Shown: positions 1-7,408 of the stretch, one piece after another
Layout of the letters: each line of letters starts with the position of its first letter
Numbering within the stretch: position 1 is the first letter of the stretch
Assembly (NCBI GenBank): GCA_947445045.1
Contig: CANFCA010000048.1
Location: forward strand, 1-7,451
Reading direction: 5' to 3'
DNA: 7,451 nt
From: Gallionellaceae bacterium
Lineage (GTDB): Bacteria > Pseudomonadota > Gammaproteobacteria > Burkholderiales > Gallionellaceae
Notes under the pieces: generated by a model
What the model was told of the DNA's origin: nothing
Database searches by the model: none
The model's input: only the letters and a program-made list of their open reading frames with translations
Made by a program: the position numbers and the translations under genes

Positions 1-2520
1 ATCATCATCAATACCAAACCTTTTGTTATCAGCAAACCATTACCTACCATTACCGAACTGCCTGCCTTGGGCATGGATGGCGAAAGCATCGTCGAAGATT
101 TTCGCCGTTATTTCAGCCGCACTTTAGGTCGTGACAAACTCACTCAGGCGACTTATTACGTTTACACCTCGCTCTCGCTATCGATGCGTGATCGCTTGGT
201 CGAGCGTTGGAAAAAAACCCAGCACGCTTACAACGAGCAGGACTGCAAGCGCACCTACTACTTGTCGCTGGAATTTTTGATGGGCAGAGCCTTAGGCAAT
301 GCCCTGCTGAATATGGAAGTGGAATCCTCTATCCCTAACGCGCTGGGTAAGCTGGGTTTGGCATTTGAAGAAATCATCGATCAAGAAAATGATGCAGGAT
401 TGGGCAATGGTGGCTTAGGTCGTTTAGCGGCGTGTTTCTTGGATAGTTGTGCCACCTTGCAGTTGCCTGTAAAGGGCTATGGTCTGCGCTACGAATATGG
501 CATGTTCCGTCAGAAAATTGAAAACGGTTACCAAGTCGAAGAGCCTGATCATTGGTTGAAAAATGGCAACCCGTGGGAAATTGAGCGCCCAGAATTTAAC
601 GTGCGAGTGAAATTTGGCGGACAAACCGAACATTACCGCGATGTGGGCGGCGCAATGCACTCACATTGGAAAGACACTCACGACGTGATTGCTGTCCCTT
701 ACGACGTGCCCGTACCAGGCTATCGCAATGGCACAGTCAACACGCTGCGCTTGTGGAAAGCGACTGCCACTGACGAGTTTGATTTGAACGAATTTAACGC
801 AGGTAGTTATTCCGATGCGGTGTCGGCAAAAAACAATGCCGAACACATCACCATGGTGTTGTACCCCAATGATTCCAGCGAGAATGGCAAAGAGTTGCGT
901 TTGCGCCAACAGTATTTTCTTGCCTCTGCGAGCTTGCAAGATGTGCTGCGCAATTGGGTAAATAAACAGGGCAAAGATTTCAGCGGATTTGCCGACAAGA
1001 ATTTTTTCCAGTTGAATGACACCCACCCAACGTGCGCCGTACCTGAGTTGATGCGCTTACTCATGGACGAGCATGGGCTAGGCTGGGATGCCGCTTGGAG
1101 CATCACTTCTCGCACCGTCGCTTATACCAATCACACCCTACTTCCAGAGGCATTGGAGCGTTGGTCGGTGAGTATGTTCGGCAGGCTATTGCCGCGACTG
1201 CTGGAAATTATTTACGAGATTAACGCGCGCTTTATGAAGGTGGTTGCGACACGTTGGCCTGGGGACATAGACCGCCAACGGCGCATGTCGATTATCGAAG
1301 AGGGCGATGAAAAACACGTGCGTATGGCATATATGGCGGTAGTCGCCAGCGTGTCGGTAAACGGCGTGGCTGAATTGCACACGCAATTATTACAACAGCA
1401 TTTGTTCCATGATTTTTACGAGCTATGGCCAGAAAAATTCAACAACAAAACCAATGGGGTTACCGCTCGCCGCTGGATGGTATCGAGCAACCCTGCGCTA
1501 AGTAACTTAATTAAGCGCACCATCGGTGAAGGCTGGATCACCGAAATGTCGCAGCTCAAACAACTTGCGCCGCACGCCGACAATGCCGCCTTCCGCAGCG
1601 AATGGCGCAACATCAAGCAACTCAACAAGGCGCGTCTTGCCGAGTTGGTGCAACGTGATTGCGATGTAACTTTCGACACCAACGCGATGTTCGATGTGCA
1701 AGTAAAACGCATCCACGAATACAAGCGGCAACTGCTCAACGTGCTACATGTGATTCACCTATACGACCGCATCAAGCGCGGCGACACGGCGAACTGGACA
1801 CCACGTTGCGTGCTGATTGGCGGCAAAGCTGCGCCCGGCTACATGATGGCGAAACGCATCATCAAACTGGTGAGCGCAGTGGGTCAAGTAATCAACAATG
1901 ATCCAGCTACTGCAGGCTTACTAAAGCTCGCCTTCTTGCCTAACTATCGCGTCTCGGCAATGGAAATCATCTGCGCGGGAAGCGATTTATCCGAACAAAT
2001 TTCCACTGCGGGTAAAGAAGCGTCCGGTACAGGCAACATGAAATTTATGATGAACGGCGCGCTGACCATCGGCACGCTAGATGGCGCAAACATCGAAATC
2101 CGCGAAGAAGCCGGCGATGAGAACTTCTTCCTATTCGGTCTTACCGCCGAGGAAGTGGAAGCAACACGCGGTCACTACAACCCAAGTGCAATCGTTGCTG
2201 CGGATGAAGATCTACACCGCGTGATGCACCTATTGGAAAGCGGACACTTCAACTTGTTCGAGCAGGGAATTTTTGATCCGATCATTCAATCTATCTATAG
2301 CTCAGGTGATCCATGGCTGACAGCGGCAGATTTCCGCAGTTATGTTGATGCGCAAGAAGAAGTCGCAACCGCGTATCGCGATACCGAACACTGGACACGT
2401 ATGAGCATCATCAATACGGCGACCAGCGGAAAATTCTCCAGCGACCGCACCATCATGGATTACAACCGCGACATCTGGCATTTGCCACAGGTTGCAGCGA
2501 AGCCGGTGAAGGCTAAATAA
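1..2520 (+). CDS. glgP: Glycogen/maltodextrin phosphorylase, 5' end probably outside the window
   Basis: Cytosolic PLP-dependent enzyme (GT35 family) that cleaves terminal alpha-1,4-glucosyl units of glycogen with phosphate, giving glucose-1-phosphate. Seen: the frame has no stop back to base 1. In-frame starts at 67 (TTG) and 73 (ATG) would give 817 or 815 residues, but neither has a clear ribosome site and the 22 codons before them read like normal N-terminal phosphorylase sequence, so I infer the true start lies upstream. Numbering from 67, the phosphate/substrate loop DAGLGNGGLGRLAACF begins at 109, NDTHP at 317, and TNHTLLPEALERW contains the active-site His356. VQVKRIHEYKR holds Lys547, Arg548 and Lys553. 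EASGTGNMKF ends with the PLP lysine Lys659 (bases 2041-2043, equivalent to rabbit Lys680) plus Phe660. The catalytic set is complete and the length is normal for the family. No other glycogen gene is visible. MalP-type specificity cannot be excluded. Confidence 0.96.
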   Translation: MIINTKPFVISKPLPTITELPALGMDGESIVEDFRRYFSRTLGRDKLTQATYYVYTSLSLSMRDRLVERWKKTQHAYNEQDCKRTYYLSLEFLMGRALGNALLNMEVESSIPNALGKLGLAFEEIIDQENDAGLGNGGLGRLAACFLDSCATLQLPVKGYGLRYEYGMFRQKIENGYQVEEPDHWLKNGNPWEIERPEFNVRVKFGGQTEHYRDVGGAMHSHWKDTHDVIAVPYDVPVPGYRNGTVNTLRLWKATATDEFDLNEFNAGSYSDAVSAKNNAEHITMVLYPNDSSENGKELRLRQQYFLASASLQDVLRNWVNKQGKDFSGFADKNFFQLNDTHPTCAVPELMRLLMDEHGLGWDAAWSITSRTVAYTNHTLLPEALERWSVSMFGRLLPRLLEIIYEINARFMKVVATRWPGDIDRQRRMSIIEEGDEKHVRMAYMAVVASVSVNGVAELHTQLLQQHLFHDFYELWPEKFNNKTNGVTARRWMVSSNPALSNLIKRTIGEGWITEMSQLKQLAPHADNAAFRSEWRNIKQLNKARLAELVQRDCDVTFDTNAMFDVQVKRIHEYKRQLLNVLHVIHLYDRIKRGDTANWTPRCVLIGGKAAPGYMMAKRIIKLVSAVGQVINNDPATAGLLKLAFLPNYRVSAMEIICAGSDLSEQISTAGKEASGTGNMKFMMNGALTIGTLDGANIEIREEAGDENFFLFGLTAEEVEATRGHYNPSAIVAADEDLHRVMHLLESGHFNLFEQGIFDPIIQSIYSSGDPWLTAADFRSYVDAQEEVATAYRDTEHWTRMSIINTATSGKFSSDRTIMDYNRDIWHLPQVAAKPVKAK

Positions 2521-2528
2521 GCTTTCCT

Positions 2529-2553
2529 TGTCAGCAAAACTTTGCTGCTGACA
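2529..2553 (+). other. Hairpin just after glgP
   Basis: TGTCAGCA (2529-2536) and TGCTGACA (2546-2553) form a perfect 8-bp stem around a 9-base loop, starting eight bases after the glgP stop. No T-run follows, so it is not a canonical terminator. It could protect the 3' end of the transcript or act with the stronger hairpin downstream. Confidence 0.45.
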
Positions 2554-2562
2554 GATTGAACT

Positions 2563-2594
2563 GCGGGCTGCTGCATATGGCAGCTTCCGCTTTT
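2563..2594 (+). terminator. Probable intrinsic terminator of glgP
   Basis: GCGG-GCTGC (2563-2571) pairs with GCAGC (2580-2584) and CCGC (2587-2590), leaving a two-base TT bulge and an 8-base loop. TTTT follows directly (2591-2594). The GC-rich stem plus short T-run lies between glgP and the kinase gene, and suggests the two are mostly transcribed separately. The bulge and short T-run make it a moderate rather than strong candidate. Confidence 0.6.
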
Positions 2595-2646
2595 CAATAC
2601 CGCTGCAAACGAAAGGTAGAAACACCTGAGCAGCTAGATTAAGACT

Positions 2647-2653
2647 GGAGAAG
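2647..2653 (+). promoter_or_regulatory. Ribosome binding site of the histidine kinase
   Basis: GGAGAAG lies nine bases before the ATG at 2663, a good Shine-Dalgarno match and spacing. It supports this ATG as the start. No convincing -35/-10 pair was seen between 2595 and 2646. Confidence 0.65.
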
Positions 2654-2662
2654 TTTTCAAAC

Positions 2663-4699
2663 ATGAATAATCTACTCAATCTGCTCGGGCTGAATCAACC
2701 CTACGCTGAGCATGAGCTGCTCTTGAAACACAAGGTTGTTTACCTCTATAGCATCTATCTACTCGTTGCTCCTGTTGCGCTGGTCATGGGAATTTATCGT
2801 TGGCAGCTAAACCCCATCTTGGGCATGCTCGACTTTATACTTTCCGGTGCTGCTATTGCGCTACTTTTTTTCTTAAAACGACATAGAGACAAAGTCGAGT
2901 TAATTAGCACGATTTCCATCTCCATTACGTTTTGTGTATTTTATGGCATCTATCTTTTTGCGCCTTATCAAGCCACACGACTCTCATCATTCTTTCTAGT
3001 TTTAGCAGCAGCATTTCTTCTAAAAGGTTTGCGCACTGGGGTTAATTGGCTCTTGTTCATCATCATGATGATTGCCTTAGCCCAATTCATTCCCGCAATT
3101 AAAACCGGTTACTCCCACTTCGACATCATCGCATCATGTGTGTATCTGGTCGCGCTATTCCTTATCTTCTGGAATTACGAAACACTCAAAGAAGAACAGT
3201 ATCAGCGCGAGAAAGAACACCATCTCCAAAGCCTGATTGATGAACGCTGGCGGCTAGCATTGGAAGGCACTGGTGATGCGATTTGGGATTGGGACATCCC
3301 TGCCAACCGTCTAGATTTCTCGAAGAGTTATGCCGAAATGTTAGGCTACAGCACAACAGAGATTGAGCCCACCCCAGAACATTTAGGTACCCTGCTTCAT
3401 CCCCAAGACAAACCCGCTGCTATTACCCACCTCGAAAAATATCTGGCAGGTGAAATCGAAGGGCAGTATGTTTCCGAACAGCGCTTGCGTTGTAAGGATG
3501 GCAACTATAAATGGATTTTATGTCGGGGCAGTGTGATTACACGAAGTTCTGCTGGCAAACCAGAACGCATGGTTGGTACACATATTGACATCACCCCACG
3601 CAAACAAATTGAGCAGACCTTAAAAATCAGCGAATTCCGTTGGAAATTTGCACTTGAAGGTGCTGGAGACGGCGTGTGGGATTGGGAGATTGACACCAAT
3701 ACAGTTCATTTATCCAAGCGTTGGAAAGAGATGCTGGGCTATGCTGAAAATGAGATAGGCAACACGCTCGATGAATGTGAGTCACGTTACCACCCAGATG
3801 ACAAAGACTATGCGCTTACAATGCTAAGTGAATATCTCGACAACAAAATCAGCAGTTACAATTTAGAACTTCGTGTCCGCTGCAAGGATGGTCAATACCT
3901 GTGGATACTCGATCGCGGCATGATCGTTAGCAGAACTGGAAGTGGCAGGCCTTTGCGCATGATAGGAACCTATACCGACATCACTGAACGCAAGCGCATC
4001 GAGAATGATCTCAGGCTTAGCCAACAACAGTTACGAGGACTATCCAAAGTCGCTAATGAAGCGTTAGAGTCTGAACGTAGGAGAACTGCTCGTGATTTAC
4101 ACGATGAGTTAGGCCAATTACTGGTTGCGTCCAAAATGTACTTAGGCTCTTTACGTGCAGCACTGCCAGTAAACGATATAAAACTCGATGCGCTCGCCGA
4201 AGATATGCTCACCATTCTAAACACGACGATTTCTGCCACACGCCGGATTGCCAGCGACTTGAGACCTCCGATACTGGACGATGTTGGATTAGCGGCTGCA
4301 CTTGAATGGTTAATAGGCAGTTTTTCAAAGCAATCCGAAATTGACTTCAAACTAAATGTTGATGGAAATGTAACTCCTATTCTCGAACCAGCAGCCTCCG
4401 CGCTTTATCGCATCACTCAAGAATCTCTCACTAACGTTGTTAAACACGCTCAGGCATCTAGTGTAGAAATTCGATTAATTCAAAGTGGTCACAATATTGA
4501 ACTGACAGTTAGCGACAATGGGCGCGGCATAGAAATGTCGGATCAAGGCAAGCAAGGTTCATTCGGATTGCTTGGTATTCGTGAACGAGTAATTTTGCTT
4601 GGAGGAGTGTTTTCAATTGATGGAATATCCGGTCGTGGTACACAGATTTCTGTGAGTATTCCAATTATCACCACCAGTTTTAATATGCTTGCCAGCTAA
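2663..4699 (+). CDS. Membrane sensor histidine kinase, 6 TM + PAS-PAS + HisKA_3 + HATPase_c (NarL/HPK7 type)
   Basis: Inner-membrane sensor kinase of 678 residues. Hydrophobic segments near residues 25-45, 52-71, 80-99, 107-123, 127-146 and 153-170 predict six membrane helices with short loops and no large periplasmic domain. Two PAS_3-like domains follow (about 195-313 and 326-445), each from RW..ALEG.GD..WDW to a PAC end DIT.RK.IE. A short coiled coil leads to the HisKA_3 box ERRRTARDLHDELGQ with phospho-acceptor His480. Asp481 and Gln485 fit the HDxxxQ phosphatase motif known for this family, so it may be bifunctional. The ATPase has an N box (Glu587, Asn591), G1 DNGRG (618-622) and G2 GSFGLLGIRER (632-642), all intact. 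Kinases of this class usually pair with LuxR/FixJ-type regulators; none lies adjacent, so it is an orphan here. The signal is unknown; I see no cofactor-binding motif in the PAS domains. The membrane part matches no sensor domain I can name. Confidence 0.94.
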   Translation: MNNLLNLLGLNQPYAEHELLLKHKVVYLYSIYLLVAPVALVMGIYRWQLNPILGMLDFILSGAAIALLFFLKRHRDKVELISTISISITFCVFYGIYLFAPYQATRLSSFFLVLAAAFLLKGLRTGVNWLLFIIMMIALAQFIPAIKTGYSHFDIIASCVYLVALFLIFWNYETLKEEQYQREKEHHLQSLIDERWRLALEGTGDAIWDWDIPANRLDFSKSYAEMLGYSTTEIEPTPEHLGTLLHPQDKPAAITHLEKYLAGEIEGQYVSEQRLRCKDGNYKWILCRGSVITRSSAGKPERMVGTHIDITPRKQIEQTLKISEFRWKFALEGAGDGVWDWEIDTNTVHLSKRWKEMLGYAENEIGNTLDECESRYHPDDKDYALTMLSEYLDNKISSYNLELRVRCKDGQYLWILDRGMIVSRTGSGRPLRMIGTYTDITERKRIENDLRLSQQQLRGLSKVANEALESERRRTARDLHDELGQLLVASKMYLGSLRAALPVNDIKLDALAEDMLTILNTTISATRRIASDLRPPILDDVGLAAALEWLIGSFSKQSEIDFKLNVDGNVTPILEPAASALYRITQESLTNVVKHAQASSVEIRLIQSGHNIELTVSDNGRGIEMSDQGKQGSFGLLGIRERVILLGGVFSIDGISGRGTQISVSIPIITTSFNMLAS

Positions 4700-4778
4700 T
4701 ATCCAGCTATAAACCCCCTAGGAATTGCTATATTTTTTCTGAATTAATTGGCGACGTGCCAAATTCCAAACTTAAACC

Positions 4779-5324
4779 ATGCACCCTCAGCCGTCATCAA
4801 ATTTTCTTAGTGGCTATCCAGTTTCATTAACTGAGCAAGTTCAACAGTTGATTGCGCAAGGGCAGCTTGGCGAAGTGCTGCTGAAAAAATATCCAATTCC
4901 ACACAACGTTCGCACTGATAAAGCACTTTATGAATACGTTCTAGAACTCAAAGGTAGGTATTTGCGTAACGCCGAGCCTTTAAGCAAAGTGGCGTTTGAT
5001 AGCAAGTTGCATGTCATCCAGCACGCGCTAGGAACGCACACTCGCTCTTCGCGAGTGCAGGGCATCAATCTCAAAACTAAGCGAGAAATTCGCGTGGCAG
5101 CAGTGTTCAAGGAAATGCCAGCGGAATTTTTACGCATGATCGTGATTCACGAATTGGCGCACATCAAAGAACGCGAACACGACAAGGCTTTTTACCAACT
5201 ATGTCGTTATATGGAACCCGACTATCACCAACTGGAATTTGATTTACGGACTTATCTTACTTATTTAGAAGTGAGTGGGAAGTCGCTTTGGTCGGGTGTG
5301 GGTGTTGAGGTTGGAGCAATTTAG
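4779..5324 (+). CDS. ygjP: YgjP-like metallopeptidase-domain protein (DUF45/M48-like)
   Basis: A 181-residue cytosolic protein closely resembling E. coli YgjP as I recall it (about 167 residues). Shared features include an N-terminal GYP segment, TDKALYEY, a central SRVQG, EIRVA.VF, FLRMIV.HELAH and FYQLC..MEP.YHQLEFD. The zinc motif HELAHIKEREH puts His124 and His128 as ligands, Glu125 as the catalytic base and His134 as probable third ligand, spaced as in SprT/Wss1-type gluzincins. A peptidase role is inferred from the motif; the cellular substrate of this family is not established to my knowledge. The last 15 or so residues, rich in Gly and Val, extend past the conserved core. No good Shine-Dalgarno precedes the ATG, but it gives an N-terminus matching E. 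coli YgjP. It lies 79 bases after the kinase, in the same direction, possibly co-transcribed. Confidence 0.92.
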   Translation: MHPQPSSNFLSGYPVSLTEQVQQLIAQGQLGEVLLKKYPIPHNVRTDKALYEYVLELKGRYLRNAEPLSKVAFDSKLHVIQHALGTHTRSSRVQGINLKTKREIRVAAVFKEMPAEFLRMIVIHELAHIKEREHDKAFYQLCRYMEPDYHQLEFDLRTYLTYLEVSGKSLWSGVGVEVGAI

Positions 5325-5333
5325 CAGGCTCTA

Positions 5334-5438
5334 AAAATCCCGTTCGCCCTGAGCGTAGGCTGCTTTATCGCCGAAGTCGAAGGGAGCGTCGCACCTCCCT
5401 TCGATTGCACTGCGTTACGCTCAGGGCGAACGGATTTT
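5334..5438. repeat. Long imperfect inverted repeat of the GTTCGCCCTGAGC/TCGAAGGG dispersed (REP-like) type
   Basis: Outer arms CCGTTCGCCCTGAGCGTA (5340-5357) and TACGCTCAGGGCGAACGG (5416-5433) are exact 18-base reverse complements. After one bulged C (5339), AAAAT/ATTTT adds five pairs. An inner stem TCGAAGGGAG (5377-5386) with CTCCCTTCGA (5395-5404) closes an 8-base loop (5387-5394). The internal loops differ: 19 bases on the left, 11 on the right. The words GTTCGCCCTGAGC and TCGAAGGG recur together in dispersed intergenic repeats of many proteobacteria (general knowledge). Here two such units sit head to head. Copy number cannot be judged from one window. Confidence 0.8.
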
Positions 5439-5440
5439 AT
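5334..5440. terminator. Bidirectional terminator between ygjP and dbpA
   Basis: The inverted repeat is placed between two convergent genes, 10 bases after the ygjP stop and about 10 before the dbpA stop. The + strand has TTTT at 5435-5438 right after the stem, and the - strand has TTTTT complementary to 5333-5337. A stable stem with a T-run on either side fits factor-independent termination in both directions. Function is inferred from placement and structure. Confidence 0.7.
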
Positions 5441-5446
5441 TAAATC

Positions 5447-6868
5447 TTAAAGCGCACGAACCTTCACCGTCTTACCCTTCACCTTTCCTGCCGATAATTT
5501 GCGCACCGCTTCGTTAGCAATGTTGCGTGTCACCGCAACGTAGGTAGATTGATCGGTAACGGTGATTTTTCCGACTTGTTCACGGGTAAATCCTGCTTCG
5601 CCCGTGAGCGCGCCCAGCACGTCACCGGGACGAATTTTTTCTTTACGGCCACCGAGTATTTGCAGCGTAACCATAGGCGGCACGAGCGGAGAATCATCAT
5701 CGTTTTGCAACGCGCTCAGATCATGCCATTCTGGTTCGATGCGCATCGTTTGCGCGATAGTGATAATGCGATTACGGTCAGTGGCACTGCATAAGCTCAA
5801 CGCCCAACCGTCCTGATCGGCACGGCCAGTGCGACCGATGCGATGGATGTGAACTTCAGGATCGGGCGTGACATCGACGTTGATGACGGCTTCGAGTTGC
5901 GCGATGTCTAATCCCCGTGCGGCAACATCGGTTGCCACCAACACCGAGCTACTGCGATTGGCGAATTGGATCAGCACTTGATCGCGTTCGCGCTGCTCCA
6001 AATCGCCATTCAATGTCAGTGCGTGTATGCCTAGCCCATGCAGCACTTCCAGCAATGCGCGGCATTGTTGTTTGGTGTTGCAAAAAGCCAACGTGCTGAC
6101 AGGGCGATAGTGTTTAAGCAGCATGCCAACCGCCCGCAAACGATCATCGTTTTCGACCTTGTAAAATCGCTGGCGTATCTTGCTTTCCTCATGCTGCTCG
6201 CGCAACTTTACTTCCTGTGGATTGCGCATGAACTGGCGCGCCAGTCGCGCGATTCCTTCAGGGTAAGTGGCCGAGAACATCAGCGTCTGACGTTGAGCGG
6301 GGCAACGCTTTGCCACGTAAGCGATGTCATCCACAAACCCCATTTCCAACATGCGATCCGCTTCGTCCAGCACCAAAGTATTGAGCGCTTCCAAATTCAG
6401 CGTGCCTCGCTCCATGTGATCCATGATGCGACCCGGTGTGCCGACGATGATGTGCGCGCCATGCTCCAAACTGCTGACCTGGGTACGCATAATGCTCCCG
6501 CCACACAGCGTGAGAATTTTGATGTTGTCTGCAGAGCGCGCAAGTCGGCGTATTTCTTGTGTGACTTGATCGGCCAGTTCACGCGTCGGGCACAGCACCA
6601 TCGCTTGAACCGCAAAGCGACGCGGATTCAAATTCGTGAGCAACGCCAGTGAAAACGCCGCCGTCTTGCCGCTACCCGTTTTTGCTTGCGCAATCAGGTC
6701 ATGTCCAGCCAATGCAATCGGCAAGCTGACCGCCTGTATCGGGGTCATCGTCAAATAACCGAGTTGCTGCAAAGTAGCTTGCATAGCGGGAGATAGGGGT
6801 AATTCGCTGAATGATTTTCCAACAATGTTTGTTGTTGGTGCAGAAATTTTTGGAGTGGTGTCGTTCAT
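5447..6868 (-). CDS. dbpA: ATP-dependent RNA helicase DbpA (DEAD-box, 23S rRNA-specific)
   Basis: DEAD-box helicase for late assembly of the 50S subunit; in E. coli DbpA is directed to hairpin 92 of 23S rRNA by its C-terminal domain. All core motifs are present in 473 residues: Phe20 and TPIQ (42-45) of the Q motif, Walker A AKTGSGKT (62-69), PTRELA (94-99), TPGR (144-147), DEAD (168-171), SAT (199-201), ATDVAARGLD (312-321) and HRIGRTGR (342-349). The C-terminal domain (about 400-473) has GGRKEKIRPGDVLGALTG and KVKGKTVKVR, which match E. coli DbpA and separate it from RhlE, SrmB and CsdA. The N-terminus is about 15 residues longer than the core needs. The ATG at 6866-6868 overlaps the upstream gene's TGA (ATGA), with only a weak AAGAA before it, so translational coupling is likely. 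Transcription probably ends in the inverted repeat downstream. Confidence 0.96.
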   Translation of the reverse strand: MNDTTPKISAPTTNIVGKSFSELPLSPAMQATLQQLGYLTMTPIQAVSLPIALAGHDLIAQAKTGSGKTAAFSLALLTNLNPRRFAVQAMVLCPTRELADQVTQEIRRLARSADNIKILTLCGGSIMRTQVSSLEHGAHIIVGTPGRIMDHMERGTLNLEALNTLVLDEADRMLEMGFVDDIAYVAKRCPAQRQTLMFSATYPEGIARLARQFMRNPQEVKLREQHEESKIRQRFYKVENDDRLRAVGMLLKHYRPVSTLAFCNTKQQCRALLEVLHGLGIHALTLNGDLEQRERDQVLIQFANRSSSVLVATDVAARGLDIAQLEAVINVDVTPDPEVHIHRIGRTGRADQDGWALSLCSATDRNRIITIAQTMRIEPEWHDLSALQNDDDSPLVPPMVTLQILGGRKEKIRPGDVLGALTGEAGFTREQVGKITVTDQSTYVAVTRNIANEAVRKLSAGKVKGKTVKVRAL

Positions 6869-7353
6869 TTCTTATTCGCACGAAATGGGAAAGGCTTGCG
6901 CGAACCCGGACGTTTATTGTTGTCCTCGAGGGGCTTGGGTTTCGGCACTAACCAACTTCTACCCATATTTTTTTTAGCAGCCTGATGTGCTGCAACCGCC
7001 GCGCTGACCTGCTCCTCCGTCACCAGAATAGCAACGTGTTCACCATTCAAATGGTAGTCGGCAAGATTTTCTTTGATGCTATATATGCGCTTTTCAGGCA
7101 ATGCTTTTTTACGCTGTCCCATCGTCATAATTTGCTGCGCATCCACCGTGAGCGTGTAACCGCCCTCCAACTCGCAGATCAAACCGTAAGCTGAAAGCCG
7201 ATAAAACGACTCGATCAATTTTCCTTCAAGCGGGATAACACCTTGCGCCAGATCCGCCGCAGCAATGATCTCGACCAGCTCCGCAGGCCGCCGCTTGGCA
7301 GCAAGCGACATCGCGAGTAAAAGAATGGCATCAACATCGTGAACTGGATACAT
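6865..7353 (-). CDS. Conserved-looking protein of unknown function, possible winged helix with basic tail, operon partner of dbpA
   Basis: A 162-residue soluble protein I cannot assign to a named family. Residues 1-80 (YPVHDVDAILLLAMSLAAKR onward) look helical, followed by GLICELEGGYTLT (57-69), which fits a beta-hairpin wing after a recognition helix at about 42-56. I infer a possible winged-helix fold, not a proven one. Residues 80-126 are mixed helix and strand. From 127 the chain is rich in Lys, Arg and Pro (KPKP, KRPGSRKP, ending RANKK) and probably disordered, like many RNA-binding tails. No signal peptide, membrane segment or catalytic motif is seen. The start at 7351-7353 has a good ribosome site (AAAGG, six bases away). 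It overlaps dbpA by four bases and is the first visible gene of that operon, so a role with RNA or ribosome assembly is a reasonable but untested guess. Confidence 0.85.
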   Translation of the reverse strand: MYPVHDVDAILLLAMSLAAKRRPAELVEIIAAADLAQGVIPLEGKLIESFYRLSAYGLICELEGGYTLTVDAQQIMTMGQRKKALPEKRIYSIKENLADYHLNGEHVAILVTEEQVSAAVAAHQAAKKNMGRSWLVPKPKPLEDNNKRPGSRKPFPFRANKK

Positions 7354-7359
7354 CGTGAA

Positions 7360-7364
7360 CCTTT
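7360..7364 (-). promoter_or_regulatory. Ribosome binding site of the gene upstream of dbpA
   Basis: AAAGG on the minus strand lies six bases before the ATG at 7353. Match and spacing are good and decide this start. It is the only strong ribosome site for the two-gene operon. Confidence 0.65.
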
Positions 7365-7389
7365 AAGAATATGGAAGGAGAAACTAGGC

Positions 7390-7402
7390 GCGTGAAGCAC
7401 GC
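7390..7402 (-). repeat. Small hairpin in the leader of the dbpA operon
   Basis: GCGTG (minus strand 7402-7398) and CACGC (7394-7390) pair around a three-base CTT loop. If the promoter lies upstream, this would be in the 5' leader about 37 bases before the start codon. There is no T-run, so it is not a terminator. It may be chance. Confidence 0.35.
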
Positions 7403-7408
7403 TACGAA

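Noticed and set aside
661..1115. Overlapping minus-strand open frames of about 100-120 codons within glgP.
   Set aside because: They lie opposite conserved phosphorylase motifs and have no recognisable domain or ribosome site.
3059..3072. A perfect palindrome ATCATCATGATGAT inside the kinase gene.
   Set aside because: It encodes the Ile/Met run of a membrane helix (FIIMMI), so it follows from codon choice.
4700..4778. A T-run (4733-4738) after the kinase, with repeated GCTATA and CCAGCTA words, considered as a terminator or promoter.
   Set aside because: Only a broken AT-rich stem can be formed before the T-run, and no paired -35/-10 boxes with proper spacing were found.
5039..5057. A 7-bp inverted repeat CACTCGC/GCGAGTG within ygjP.
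   Set aside because: It is in the coding region at the conserved SRVQG segment; there is no T-run and the gene continues intact through it.
4779..5324. SprT (DNA-protein crosslink protease family) as identity for the HELAH protein.
   Set aside because: The zinc motif is similar, but the sequence around it (FLRMIVIHELAH, FYQLCRYMEPDYHQLEFD) matches YgjP, and SprT's C-terminal zinc-ribbon cysteines are absent.
6232..6245. A perfect 14-base palindrome ACTGGCGCGCCAGT inside dbpA.
   Set aside because: It lies in the conserved helicase coding region (around RLARQFM) and is explained by the codons; no paired site or regulatory context.
6038..6652. A 204-codon open frame on the + strand opposite dbpA.
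   Set aside because: It is fully antisense to a conserved helicase, has no ribosome site and its residue content looks like a reverse shadow of coding sequence.
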